26,787 nucleotides of DNA. Origin: CAZITB01 sp964542055 (GTDB lineage: Bacteria > Planctomycetota > Phycisphaerae > Sedimentisphaerales > CAMDDF01). The stretch lies in the NCBI GenBank assembly GCA_964542055.1, contig CAZITB010000025.1, positions 1-26,787 of the forward strand, written 5' to 3'. Below the pieces are notes generated by a model that searched no databases, was not told where the DNA came from, and worked only from the letters and a program-made list of their open reading frames with translations. This document shows, piece after piece, positions 7,013-15,394 of the stretch; positions within the stretch are counted from its first letter, which is position 1, and the number at the start of each line of letters is the position of its first letter. The position numbers and the translations under genes were made by a program.

Positions 7013-7732
7013 TTAGGCCATTGCTTTTTGCTTACGAGCCATTTGGGTTCTTTTTCTTGTGTTTAAAGTTCTAACGGGTCTTGGTCTGTTCTGGTGGGGC
7101 ATATTTGCCAGTTCTACGGCACGATAGGCGGTTTTTGCGTACATATCGGCTCCTATTTCTTCCCAAAGCCCTTCGGCACGGTCAAAAATTCCGCCTGAGA
7201 GCATTATTGCCATATCTGGACATGCGTCTATTGCATGGATGGTATCGATCAGTTCGCGTATGGAAGGTGCAATTTTTGGTGTGGCACCGTATATCATGAA
7301 TATGTCCGGGCTGAACTTGTGGGTAAATGAGATCAGTTCGTCATTTTCAACGCCTCCGCCGAGAAATCTGACATCCCAGCCGTCGCTTTCGAAAAGGTCA
7401 GCGGCCATTTGTGCGCCTAATTCGCCGTGTTCGCTAGAGGCACATGCGATAACGATTTTTTTCTGTCTTGTCTCTTTCTGGGGCAGTTTGTTCTGGAGCT
7501 GGTCCACAATTGTGCGGTTTATTCTGGTGGCCATGTGCTCCTGGGCGGAATTGATGAGGGATTGACGATGGAGCCGGTCGATTTCCAGCATCATGGGCCA
7601 GAGTATGTCCATGTAAACCTGATTTGCGGTTGTACCTTTTCTGAGGCAATCTTCGATGGTTTGACGTGCAGCGTTTCTGTCGCCTGCCAGCAGTGCTTCC
7701 ATATAATCTTCTAATACTGTTTGGTGTAACAT
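7013..7732 (-). CDS. Cobalamin-binding-like regulatory protein (B12-binding-2 helical domain plus Rossmann domain)
   Basis: The first 85 residues are a helical B12-binding-2-like domain ('VYMDILWPMMLEIDRLH', 'SAQEHMATRI'), as in CarH and corrinoid proteins. Residues 91-210 form the Rossmann-type B12-binding domain: KKIVIACASSEHGELG, then SDGWDVRFLGGGV. The usual pattern is E/D-x-H-x-x-G, where His is the lower cobalt ligand. Here residues 101-106 read EHGELG, so the ligand place holds Gly and His is one residue early. The tail of about 30 residues is basic. No methyltransferase, kinase or DNA-binding domain is attached or adjacent. Such stand-alone proteins may sense light, corrinoid or redox; which applies here is unknown. 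AAGGAG eight bases upstream fixes the start. Confidence 0.75.
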   Translation of the reverse strand: MLHQTVLEDYMEALLAGDRNAARQTIEDCLRKGTTANQVYMDILWPMMLEIDRLHRQSLINSAQEHMATRINRTIVDQLQNKLPQKETRQKKIVIACASSEHGELGAQMAADLFESDGWDVRFLGGGVENDELISFTHKFSPDIFMIYGATPKIAPSIRELIDTIHAIDACPDMAIMLSGGIFDRAEGLWEEIGADMYAKTAYRAVELANMPHQNRPRPVRTLNTRKRTQMARKQKAMA

Positions 7733-7801
7733 TTCGATACTCCTTAGCGATTTTTATTGAGAGCCTAGATTAACAAATAATTATTACTTTTGATTTTAAA
7801 T

Positions 7802-7882
7802 GTTAAAATGGGCAATTTATTAACTTTCTACATATCTATCGTCAGGTGGTTTAAAAAGTCTTTAGTTAAAATGGGCAATTTA
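7802..7882. promoter_or_regulatory. Two 18-bp direct repeats, possible operator sites
   Basis: GTTAAAATGGGCAATTTA occurs at 7802-7819 and again, exactly, at 7865-7882. The spacing is 63 bp start to start, near six helical turns. A shortened relative, GTTAAAATAG, lies near 7983. They sit in the AT-rich gap of nearly 390 bases between the divergent cobalamin-binding-like gene and mlaE. No other gene was seen there. Confidence 0.45.
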
Positions 7883-8119
7883 GATAAAACAGGAAATATC
7901 TTAAAAATTTATATAAAGTATTGTTTTACAGATTGTTAGGAAAATTAAATGGTGTCCGGTTGAGAATTATTTTAAAAAAATTGTTAAAATAGTTAAAAAA
8001 TTAATAGTAATTTTGTTTTCAAGGTAAAGAAATTGAAGTTCCAAGCAAAAATTAATCACAGTTAGTCTAAATGACGAAATAATGGTAACTAACAAATAAT
8101 CAATTTTTTGGAATTTGAA

Positions 8120-8929
8120 ATGTTAGAACAGTTAGGTTCAAAAACTATCGGCGGGATTGAAAATACAGGTAAGTTCTGGAGATTTGTTTTCAATGCCTCG
8201 AATGCAGGTTTCCTTTCTTTGTTTAAGGGTAAGTCGTATCCTCTTATCTGGTCGCAGATGCACCTGATCGGTGTTAAAAGTGTGTCGGTAGTAATGATCA
8301 CAGGTGCATTTGTGGGTATGGTGCTGGCTATACAAGCCTACGACCAGCTTGCGAGTATGGGTCTGGAAGAGCATTTGGGGGTTTTGATCAATTTATCTGT
8401 TGTTGGTGAGTTGGGGCCGGTTTTGGCGGCTGTGATGCTTGCGGGGCGAGTTGGGGGAGCGCTTACTGCAGAGCTTGGAACCATGAATGTTACCGAGCAG
8501 ATAACCGCGATCAGAAGTATGGGTACTGATCCGGTTAGGTATTTAGTGGCTCCGAGGGTGATAGCATGTCTGCTTTTGACGCCATTTTTGATTATTTACG
8601 CAGATTTAATGGGTATAATTGGGGGATATTTTATAAGTGTTTTGCAATTTGGCATAAATGAGCAGGCTTACTGGAATTTCTCGGCTGCGGGGGTGAAGTT
8701 GTGGGATGTTTCAATCGGAATAGTTAAAGGTTTCTTTTTTGGCGGAGCGATTGCTCTGGTTAGCTGTTACAAAGGATTTAGCTGCAGAGAAGGGGCCCAG
8801 GGTGTGGGTCAGGCGTGCACCGAGGCATTTGTGGCCAGTTTCATTTGCATACTGGCTCTTAATCTTGCGTTGGCTATAATATTTAAAGCAATTCATAATT
8901 CGATATGGCCTGCTCCTACATTGTTTTAA
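8120..8929 (+). CDS. mlaE: MlaE/YrbE-family ABC transporter permease (lipid transport)
   Basis: This is the inner-membrane permease of an MCE-type lipid transport system, which moves phospholipids between inner and outer membranes. The 269 residues show the family hallmark near residues 95-150: ELGPVLAAVMLAGRVGGA, then ELGTMNVTEQITAI and 'GTDPVRYLVAPR'. There are about five to six hydrophobic segments. The ATG at 8120 is preferred, with GGA seven to ten bases upstream; an upstream in-frame TTG at 8108 would add four residues. The ATPase gene follows after nine bases and is likely co-translated. The substrate-binding MlaD-type protein is not here but at 22346-23311 on the other strand. Confidence 0.9.
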   Translation: MLEQLGSKTIGGIENTGKFWRFVFNASNAGFLSLFKGKSYPLIWSQMHLIGVKSVSVVMITGAFVGMVLAIQAYDQLASMGLEEHLGVLINLSVVGELGPVLAAVMLAGRVGGALTAELGTMNVTEQITAIRSMGTDPVRYLVAPRVIACLLLTPFLIIYADLMGIIGGYFISVLQFGINEQAYWNFSAAGVKLWDVSIGIVKGFFFGGAIALVSCYKGFSCREGAQGVGQACTEAFVASFICILALNLALAIIFKAIHNSIWPAPTLF

Positions 8930-8938
8930 GGGAATGTT

Positions 8939-9787
8939 TTGGTTTCAAACGAATCGGAAAATAACCATATAATAGAAGTTAAGAACCTGGTTAAGCAGTT
9001 TTCGGACGGCGAAAGGGTCATAACAGTTCTAGACAGTATTTCACTTTCGATAGAAAAGGGCAAGACGACTGTTGTTATCGGTCCAAGCGGCTGCGGGAAG
9101 ACGGTTTTTACCAAGCATTTGATGGTTCTTGAGCGGCCTACCGAGGGTGAGGTTTACTTTAAGGGTATGCGGATAGACGATCTTAGCGAGAAAAAGCTGG
9201 AGAATATTCGTACGCAGTTTGGGTTTTGTTTTCAGATGGGGGCGCTGTTTGACAGTATGACGGTTTTTGAAAATATTATTTTTCCCATTCGGCAGCACCA
9301 TAAGATAGCGAACTGGAAGGAAATTGAAGATCTGGTAAAAGATAAGCTGGCGATGGTGGGCATGGACGGCTTTCAGAGTTATCATCCTGCGAATTTATCG
9401 GGCGGACAAAGAAAGCGTGTTGCGCTGGCAAGGGCGATAGCGCTGAACCCGGAAGTGATTTTATATGATGAGCCGACAACGGGGCTGGACCCGATCCGCT
9501 CGGATATTATTAATGAGTTGATAATAAAGCTTCAATCGGAACTGGCGATAACAAGCGTTGTGGTTACGCATGACATGAACAGCGCTTATAAGATAGGGGA
9601 CAGAATCATTATGTTTCATCAAGGCAAGATTATTGCTGACGGCGATGCTGATCATATTCGTAATCATCCTCATGATGTGGTGCAGCAGTTTATTCACGGG
9701 CGGATAAGTGAGCATGACCTGGCGGCATTAAAGGTGGGCGGTACGAAGTTCAAGCCGCAGTACCTGCCGGAAGATTTTGAGAGATAG
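8939..9787 (+). CDS. mlaF: MlaF-type ABC transporter ATP-binding protein
   Basis: This cytoplasmic ATPase would power the MlaE permease encoded just upstream. It has a complete ABC set: Walker A GPSGCGKT at residues 48-55, signature LSGGQRKR from residue 153, Walker B VILYDEP from residue 173 and the H-loop histidine in VVVTHDM. The 282 residues, including a C-terminal extension after the ATPase core, fit MlaF homologues, which often run to 260-290. The start is a TTG: AAGGGA (8928-8933) overlaps the mlaE stop and lies five bases before the TTG at 8939. The nearby ATG at 8934 is out of frame, and the next in-frame ATG lies inside the ATPase domain. Confidence 0.92.
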   Translation: MVSNESENNHIIEVKNLVKQFSDGERVITVLDSISLSIEKGKTTVVIGPSGCGKTVFTKHLMVLERPTEGEVYFKGMRIDDLSEKKLENIRTQFGFCFQMGALFDSMTVFENIIFPIRQHHKIANWKEIEDLVKDKLAMVGMDGFQSYHPANLSGGQRKRVALARAIALNPEVILYDEPTTGLDPIRSDIINELIIKLQSELAITSVVVTHDMNSAYKIGDRIIMFHQGKIIADGDADHIRNHPHDVVQQFIHGRISEHDLAALKVGGTKFKPQYLPEDFER

Positions 9788-9822
9788 CAGGCAAGTCGGA
9801 TTTGGGGTAGTAAATACATTTC

Positions 9823-9852
9823 TTGCAAAATTGCTGTAATATTGGTTATAAT
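9823..9852 (+). promoter_or_regulatory. Promoter of the dehydrogenase-carbamoyltransferase-AmrS operon
   Basis: TTGCAA (9823-9828), an 18-base spacer and a perfect TATAAT (9847-9852). It lies about 30 bases before the TTG start at 9885. Confidence 0.55.
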
Positions 9853-9884
9853 AGCGGTTTAGCAGTTTTTGCAAGGGAATCATT

Positions 9885-12716
9885 TTGGACAGTGAAAAAA
9901 TCGCAAAAGAGCTGGGCAGATTAGTAAAAGGCGACGTTTGCTCAGATATTTATACTAGGATAGCGTTTTCGACCGATGCGAGTATTTACCGGATAATGCC
10001 GGAGTGCGTGGTGTTTGTCAAAGACTCTTTGGATGTGCAGGCGGCTGTAAAATATGCGGCAGAAAGTAAAACCCCGGTTGTTGCCAGGGGGGCGGGCAGC
10101 GGGGTGGCAGGTGAATCGCTTTCGGCGGGTATTGTTCTGGATTTTACGAAGTATATGAAATCGGTGGTTTCGATATCTGATGATCACAGCAGGGTGACGG
10201 TTGAGCCGGGGCTGGTGCTTGATGAGTTGAACGGTTTTCTTTTGAAATATGGTAAGAAAATCGGGCCTGATCCTTCGAGCGGAAATCGAGCGGTTGTCGG
10301 CGGGGTGGTTTCCAATAATGCTACGGGTTCGCATTCACTTGAGTACGGGCATATAGCTGGTCATGTTGAAAGTATTGAGGCGGTAACCGCTGATGGTGAG
10401 ATTGTTGAATTTACAAACGGGCAGGAGGCTGACGCGAATCAGTTTGCACGTAAATGTTATGAACTGCTTAGCGACAATAAAGAGGTGATCGAGTCGAGAG
10501 TGCCCGCGACCAAACGCAACCGGAGCGGGTATAATATCGCGGGGATTTGCCGTGATGGAAAGATTAACATGGCGAAATTGCTTAGCGGGTCGGAATCGAC
10601 GCTGGCGATGTTTACGCAAATAACGCTGCGGACGGTTGATCTGCCTAAGGCGAAGGGGCTTTTGCAGCTTGAATTTGAAACGATTGATGAAATGGCAAAG
10701 GCGGTTGCTGTTATCGCAGATGATGGGGCAAGTGCGTGTGAATTGATGGATGAAAAATTGCTTGGGATCGCGCGCGAGTCTTTGCCGCAGTATAGTGATA
10801 TATTTCCGGAGAAGGCTGCTGCGGTTTTGCTAGTTGAACATACCGGCGATGACAGGGGGGCGGTTGAGGATAAGATAAAAGGGACGCTGGATAAAGTTGG
10901 TCAGTTGGTAAAGGCAGGGCGCGAGTTTTTTGATCCGCAGATGCAGGGGCGTTTGTGGAAGTCGCGCAAGGATGCGGTGCCGCTGCTGTTCAGGGATAAG
11001 TCGAAAAAACGGCCTGTGCCTTTTATTGAGGATGTCTCGGTCGATAATTCGAAGCTGGCAGAATACATAAAGGGGTTGAATGAGATTCTGGCAAAGTATG
11101 ATTGCCCATGTGCTTATTATGGGCATGCCGGGGATGGTGAGCTGCATATTCGTCCTTTTCTTGATCTGCATGATTCGGGGGATGTTGAGAAGATGCAGGC
11201 GGTTGCTAATGAGGTGTTTGAGTTGGCGTGGTCGCTTGGGGGGTCTATAAGCGGTGAGCATGCGGATGGGCTTGTGCGTGCGGCATTTGTAAAGCGGCAA
11301 TACGGGAGTGAATATTATGAAGTGTTGAGAGGTGTGAAGGCGATATTTGATCCTGAAGGGATTATGAATCCGGGTAAGATTTTGAATGATGATCCGGATG
11401 TGATGGTTAAAAATGTTAAGCTGGCTCGGGTGGTAAACGGCAGTAAAAGCGGTATGAATTTGAATATGTCGCATGATGAGTATCTGCTGGAAATTGAGCA
11501 GTGCAACGGTGATGGGGTGTGCAGGTCGGCAAATGGCCGGATGTGTCCGGTGTTTAAAGCGATGGGTACGGAGCTGGCGTGTTCGCGGGCGAAGGCAAAT
11601 TTACTGCATGCCTGGGTGACCGGTTTGCTTGAAGATGAGGAGTTTGAGAGCGAGGAATTCAAGCGGGTGCTTGGGTATTGTGTGAATTGTAAAATGTGCA
11701 GTGTGCAGTGTCCGTCGGGGGTTGATATTTCGAAGCTGATTGTTGAGGCAAGGAGCGAATATGTAAAGAGAAAGGGTTTGACGAGGACCGAGTTTGCTTT
11801 GATCAATAATCGGTTTATGAGTATGATGGGAAGCGGGTTTTCGCCAGTTAGCAATTTTGTTTTGAAACTGGGGCCTGCGAAGTGGGGACTGGAAAAATTT
11901 TTAGGGCTTGACAGGCGCCGGGGGCTGCCAGCATTTGAGAAGGGGAGTTTTTTACGGAAAGCAAGGAAGTATATCCAGTCTCAGCCGGCAATTGAAAAGC
12001 CTGTCGATAAGGTGGTTTATTTTGTGGATTCGTATGCAAACTATAATGATCATGAGCTTGGTTTTGCGGTGCTGAAAACTTTGCGGCATAATGACATCGA
12101 AGTCGCGTTGCCGGATCAAAGGCCTGCGCCTATGCCCGGAGTTGTTTACGGGGATGTTAAAACGGCTCGAAAAGATTTTGAGTTTATAGTGAAGAATCTG
12201 ATCGGGTATGTGAAAGATGGTTATAAAGTGATATGTTCTGAACCGAGCGGGGCACTTTGTTTGTGTGAGGATTTACCGTTGTTTGTTAATGGTGATGATG
12301 CGCGGGCAGTGAGTGAAAATACTTATGAATATACCGACTATTTGAATGTTCTGGAATCGCAGGGAAAGTTAAAGCCTGTAGAAAACAAAATTGATGAAAG
12401 TTTTGTTTATCATCGGCCATGTCATTTATGGGCGATGGGTAAAAATGATAATCTTGATCTTCTGAAGAAAACAGGTATCAGTTTGGACAGGCCTGAAACG
12501 GGCTGTTGCGGGCTTGCGGGTACGTGCGGGATGCAGAAGAAACATTATGATCTTTCGATGGAGATTGGGCGGGAAATGGCAGAGGTGATAAATAATAGCT
12601 ATGCTGAATTTGTTATGACTCAATGCGGGGCCTGTAAAATGCAAATCGAACATTTGACGGGAAAAAAGGTTCAACATCCAGCGAAAATTCTGGCGAGGGC
12701 GTATAATCTTTTATGA
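9885..12716 (+). CDS. FAD-linked and Fe-S-binding 2-hydroxyacid dehydrogenase (GlcD-GlpC fusion, YdiJ/Dld type)
   Basis: The 943-residue protein joins an FAD oxidase half to an iron-sulfur half. The FAD-binding (PCMH) domain covers about residues 30-220 ('VARGAGSGVAGES', 'GPDPSSGN'), followed by the FAD-oxidase C domain with HAGDGELHIRPF near residue 413. A ferredoxin-like part holds C540, C546, C554 and C566, then C599, C602, C605 and C609. The final CCG domain keeps C846, C874-C875-G876, and C914 with C917. The first CCG half is degenerate (FVDSYANY, DQRPAPMPG), where the family usually has cysteines. Relatives oxidise D-2-hydroxyglutarate, D-lactate or glycolate and pass electrons to quinone or flavoprotein; the substrate here is not shown. 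The start is TTG, with AAGGGA six bases upstream. It overlaps the next gene by ATGA. Confidence 0.88.
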   Translation: MDSEKIAKELGRLVKGDVCSDIYTRIAFSTDASIYRIMPECVVFVKDSLDVQAAVKYAAESKTPVVARGAGSGVAGESLSAGIVLDFTKYMKSVVSISDDHSRVTVEPGLVLDELNGFLLKYGKKIGPDPSSGNRAVVGGVVSNNATGSHSLEYGHIAGHVESIEAVTADGEIVEFTNGQEADANQFARKCYELLSDNKEVIESRVPATKRNRSGYNIAGICRDGKINMAKLLSGSESTLAMFTQITLRTVDLPKAKGLLQLEFETIDEMAKAVAVIADDGASACELMDEKLLGIARESLPQYSDIFPEKAAAVLLVEHTGDDRGAVEDKIKGTLDKVGQLVKAGREFFDPQMQGRLWKSRKDAVPLLFRDKSKKRPVPFIEDVSVDNSKLAEYIKGLNEILAKYDCPCAYYGHAGDGELHIRPFLDLHDSGDVEKMQAVANEVFELAWSLGGSISGEHADGLVRAAFVKRQYGSEYYEVLRGVKAIFDPEGIMNPGKILNDDPDVMVKNVKLARVVNGSKSGMNLNMSHDEYLLEIEQCNGDGVCRSANGRMCPVFKAMGTELACSRAKANLLHAWVTGLLEDEEFESEEFKRVLGYCVNCKMCSVQCPSGVDISKLIVEARSEYVKRKGLTRTEFALINNRFMSMMGSGFSPVSNFVLKLGPAKWGLEKFLGLDRRRGLPAFEKGSFLRKARKYIQSQPAIEKPVDKVVYFVDSYANYNDHELGFAVLKTLRHNDIEVALPDQRPAPMPGVVYGDVKTARKDFEFIVKNLIGYVKDGYKVICSEPSGALCLCEDLPLFVNGDDARAVSENTYEYTDYLNVLESQGKLKPVENKIDESFVYHRPCHLWAMGKNDNLDLLKKTGISLDRPETGCCGLAGTCGMQKKHYDLSMEIGREMAEVINNSYAEFVMTQCGACKMQIEHLTGKKVQHPAKILARAYNLL

Positions 12717-14356
12717 AAATTTTAGGGATACATGACGGGCATGGTGCTAGTGCGGCATTAGTTGAAAACGGCAGGATTATTGCGGCTGTGCAGGAGGAGA
12801 GATTGTCCAGGAAGAAAAACCAGGGCGGATTTCCGGAATTGGCAGTTGAAGAAGTTTTGTCGATTGCCGGTTGCGGATTGGGTGATGTTGACAAGATTGT
12901 TTTTGCCGGTACAAATTCGTCGAATTGGAATAATGAGCTGGATTGCAAAAGTATCCTTTTCGATGAAGAGTGGAAGTTTGAGAAAATGAAGGATTCCGAA
13001 AGGATGAATTGGCTGATCGAGCGAGGGATAAGCGAGGAGAAGATAAAATTTGAAGATCATCATTTATGTCATGCGGTAACAGGATATTATGGTCAAAGCG
13101 AGCGTGAGAAAAAGAAGCTAATTTTTACATGTGATGCTCTTGGGGATATGATATGTGCAAGCGTGAATATTGCAAGCGGTGAGAGGATTGAGAAGATCAC
13201 GGAAGTTGAGCAAAAAGAATCTGTGGCGATCATTTATTCGATGATAGCATTTTTGATGGGGTTCAAGCCGTTCGAAGAAGAGTATAAATTGATGGGGCTG
13301 TCGCCTTATGGATATGACAGCAGCGAGTCTGAAAGAATTGCAGATAAATTGGGCAAGCTGGTGAAATTTGATGAAGATAATCCGATGGTCTGGAAAAGAT
13401 CGGGCATGTGGTGTGAAGAGCTTTTGACATTTTTAGAGGATGTTACCAGGTATCAGAGGTTTGATAATATTGCCGCGGGTGTGCAGAAATTTATTGAGCG
13501 TTTTTATGTTAGATGGGTTAAAAACTGCATCGAGCTAACAGGTGTTTGTGATGTTTGTCTTTCGGGGGGGTTGTTTATGAATGTTAAACTTAATAAAGCG
13601 ATTATGGAGCTTGATGAAGTTGGGTCGCTTTTTGTTTTTCCGTCGTGTGGGGATGAGACTAATTCAATCGGTGCGGCTTGGCTTGGGGCTATTGAGAGTG
13701 GTGATCGTATTGAACCGTTAAATGGTTTCTATTTGGGCGGAGATTTTGGAGATGAAATAGAGGATGCGGTTGAAGGTTTTGCTTTCAGAAAGAACGTGAA
13801 AGTTAGAAAACATGATGATATCGAAAAAGAAACTGCAAGGCTGCTTGCTGAGGGTAAAATTGTTGCCCGGTTCAAGGGTGCAAGTGAGTTCGGCGCAAGG
13901 GCGCTTGGTAATCGGTCGATACTTGCAGATGCTTCGATCGAAGGGGTTGTGCGGAAAATTAACAAAATGATAAAGATGCGGGATTTCTGGATGCCGTTTG
14001 CGCCGTCGATGATGGATGGAGATGTAAACGATGTAATAGAAAATTCGAAGAGGATGGATGCTCCGTATATGATTTTGGCTTTTGATGTTAAACCGGAAAG
14101 AGTAAACGATGTGATCGCGGCGATTCACCCGGCGGATATTACTTGTCGTCCGCAGGTGGTGACTGAAAAACAAAATGCTTGCTATTACAGGCTGTTGGAT
14201 TATTATAAAAGTATGAGCGGAAAGACTGTGCTGTTGAATACGTCTTTCAATCTGCATGGAAGCCCGATGGTTTATAAGCCGCAGGATGCGTTGGAGGTGT
14301 TTGACAGTTCAGGTTTGCAATATCTGGCAATTGGAAACTATTTGATTGAGGGGTAA
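12713..14356 (+). CDS. NodU/CmcH-family carbamoyltransferase
   Basis: Members transfer a carbamoyl group from carbamoyl phosphate, through carbamoyl-AMP, to a hydroxyl of a sugar or antibiotic. The N-terminal ASKHA-type domain starts with MKILGIHDGHGASAALVENG and EERLSRKK. The metal-binding histidines lie in HHLCHA (116-121), matching the family's HHxxH. The C-terminal YrdC-like Carbam_trans_C domain is marked by GASEFGARALGNRSIL from residue 389 and FAPSMM. At 547 residues the length is normal. The acceptor is unknown: there are no polyketide, aminoglycoside or Nod-factor genes nearby. It overlaps the dehydrogenase gene by four bases and lies three bases before the radical SAM gene, so the three are surely one transcript. 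Confidence 0.88.
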   Translation: MKILGIHDGHGASAALVENGRIIAAVQEERLSRKKNQGGFPELAVEEVLSIAGCGLGDVDKIVFAGTNSSNWNNELDCKSILFDEEWKFEKMKDSERMNWLIERGISEEKIKFEDHHLCHAVTGYYGQSEREKKKLIFTCDALGDMICASVNIASGERIEKITEVEQKESVAIIYSMIAFLMGFKPFEEEYKLMGLSPYGYDSSESERIADKLGKLVKFDEDNPMVWKRSGMWCEELLTFLEDVTRYQRFDNIAAGVQKFIERFYVRWVKNCIELTGVCDVCLSGGLFMNVKLNKAIMELDEVGSLFVFPSCGDETNSIGAAWLGAIESGDRIEPLNGFYLGGDFGDEIEDAVEGFAFRKNVKVRKHDDIEKETARLLAEGKIVARFKGASEFGARALGNRSILADASIEGVVRKINKMIKMRDFWMPFAPSMMDGDVNDVIENSKRMDAPYMILAFDVKPERVNDVIAAIHPADITCRPQVVTEKQNACYYRLLDYYKSMSGKTVLLNTSFNLHGSPMVYKPQDALEVFDSSGLQYLAIGNYLIEG

Positions 14357-14359
14357 AAA

Positions 14360-15394
14360 ATGCAGGATACACGAAATCCGAAAGAAGCTGTTCTCTGGGA
14401 ACCGGCTGAGGAAAAAAAAGTTAAATGTTACCTTTGCAATTTTCATTGTGTGATCGGCGAAGGCAAGATGGGGCGTTGCAGGGTACGCAAGAATATCGAG
14501 GGTGAATTATACTCGATGAATTATCACAAGGTCTGCTCGGCAGCGGTTGACCCGATCGAGAAGAAACCGCTGTTTCATTTTCTGCCGGGTTCTCGAAGTT
14601 TTTCTATCGCTTGTCCGGGCTGCAATTTTCAATGTGAATTTTGTCAGAACTGGCAGATATCGCAAATAGAGACAGACGTAAGTATTACCGGTAGTGATTA
14701 CTCGCCTGAATTGATAGTTGAAGCGGCAGTTGATAATAAGTGTAAATCAATAGCTTATACATATACTGAGCCGACGATTTTTATGGAGCTTGCCGCTGAT
14801 TGCGGGCAGCTGGCGAAAGAGCGTGGGTTGAAGAATGTTTTCGTGAGTAACGGTTATATGACTAAAGAGGCGGTGGATTTTGCAAAAGGCTGGCTTGATG
14901 GGATAAACATCGATTTGAAATCGTTCGATGATGAATATTATAAGAAGCTTTGCAAAGCCAGGCTTGAGCCGGTTTTGGAGACTATCAAGTATATTGCAGA
15001 GAATACCGGTATCTGGATGGAGATAACTACTTTGATCGTTCCGGGGCAGAATGATTCTGATGATGAGTTGGAACGGATCGCAAATTTTGTTTCTAACCTG
15101 CGAGATGGAGATGTTCCATGGCATATAAGCCGATTTTATCCGAATTACAAAATGGATGGGATTTCGGCGACGGCAGAGGATCGAATGCTAAAGGCCTATC
15201 GTTATGGTAAGGATTTGCGGATAAAACATGTGTATCTTGGAAATATTTATTCTGATATTGGGCAGAATACGTTTTGTCCCAGGTGTGACGCGAAGGTTAT
15301 CGACCGTACCGGTTACAGTGTTGATAAAAATAAGCTTAATGACGGCCAATGTGCACAATGCGGGCAGGAAATTTCAGGTTTTTTTAAATGCTGA
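14360..15394 (+). CDS. amrS: AmmeMemoRadiSam-system radical SAM enzyme (PflA-like)
   Basis: This 344-residue protein belongs to the AmrS family of radical SAM enzymes, distant from pyruvate formate-lyase activase. The N-terminus has the family's cysteine module (CYLCNFHCVIGEGKMGRCRV) and 'GELYSMNYHKV'. The SAM-cluster motif CxxxCxxC is C88-C92-C95 inside CPGCNFQCEFCQNWQIS. Typical later segments are AYTYTEPTIFMEL, VFVSNGYMT and INIDLKSFDDEYY. The C-terminus carries a zinc-ribbon-like pair (CPRC, CAQC). The reaction of AmrS is not established. The usual partners, Memo and AMMECR1 proteins, are not in the window; the gene is instead third in an operon with a dehydrogenase and a carbamoyltransferase. 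Its 3' end overlaps mgtE by 11 bases. Confidence 0.88.
   Translation: MQDTRNPKEAVLWEPAEEKKVKCYLCNFHCVIGEGKMGRCRVRKNIEGELYSMNYHKVCSAAVDPIEKKPLFHFLPGSRSFSIACPGCNFQCEFCQNWQISQIETDVSITGSDYSPELIVEAAVDNKCKSIAYTYTEPTIFMELAADCGQLAKERGLKNVFVSNGYMTKEAVDFAKGWLDGINIDLKSFDDEYYKKLCKARLEPVLETIKYIAENTGIWMEITTLIVPGQNDSDDELERIANFVSNLRDGDVPWHISRFYPNYKMDGISATAEDRMLKAYRYGKDLRIKHVYLGNIYSDIGQNTFCPRCDAKVIDRTGYSVDKNKLNDGQCAQCGQEISGFFKC

Noticed and set aside
8108..8119. TTG at 8108 as the start of mlaE
   Set aside because: It adds only four residues and overlaps the best ribosome-binding purines; the ATG at 8120 is better placed.
10830..11474. Minus-strand open frame of 214 codons opposite the dehydrogenase gene
   Set aside because: The dehydrogenase frame has clear domains throughout; the antisense frame has none and is a composition effect.
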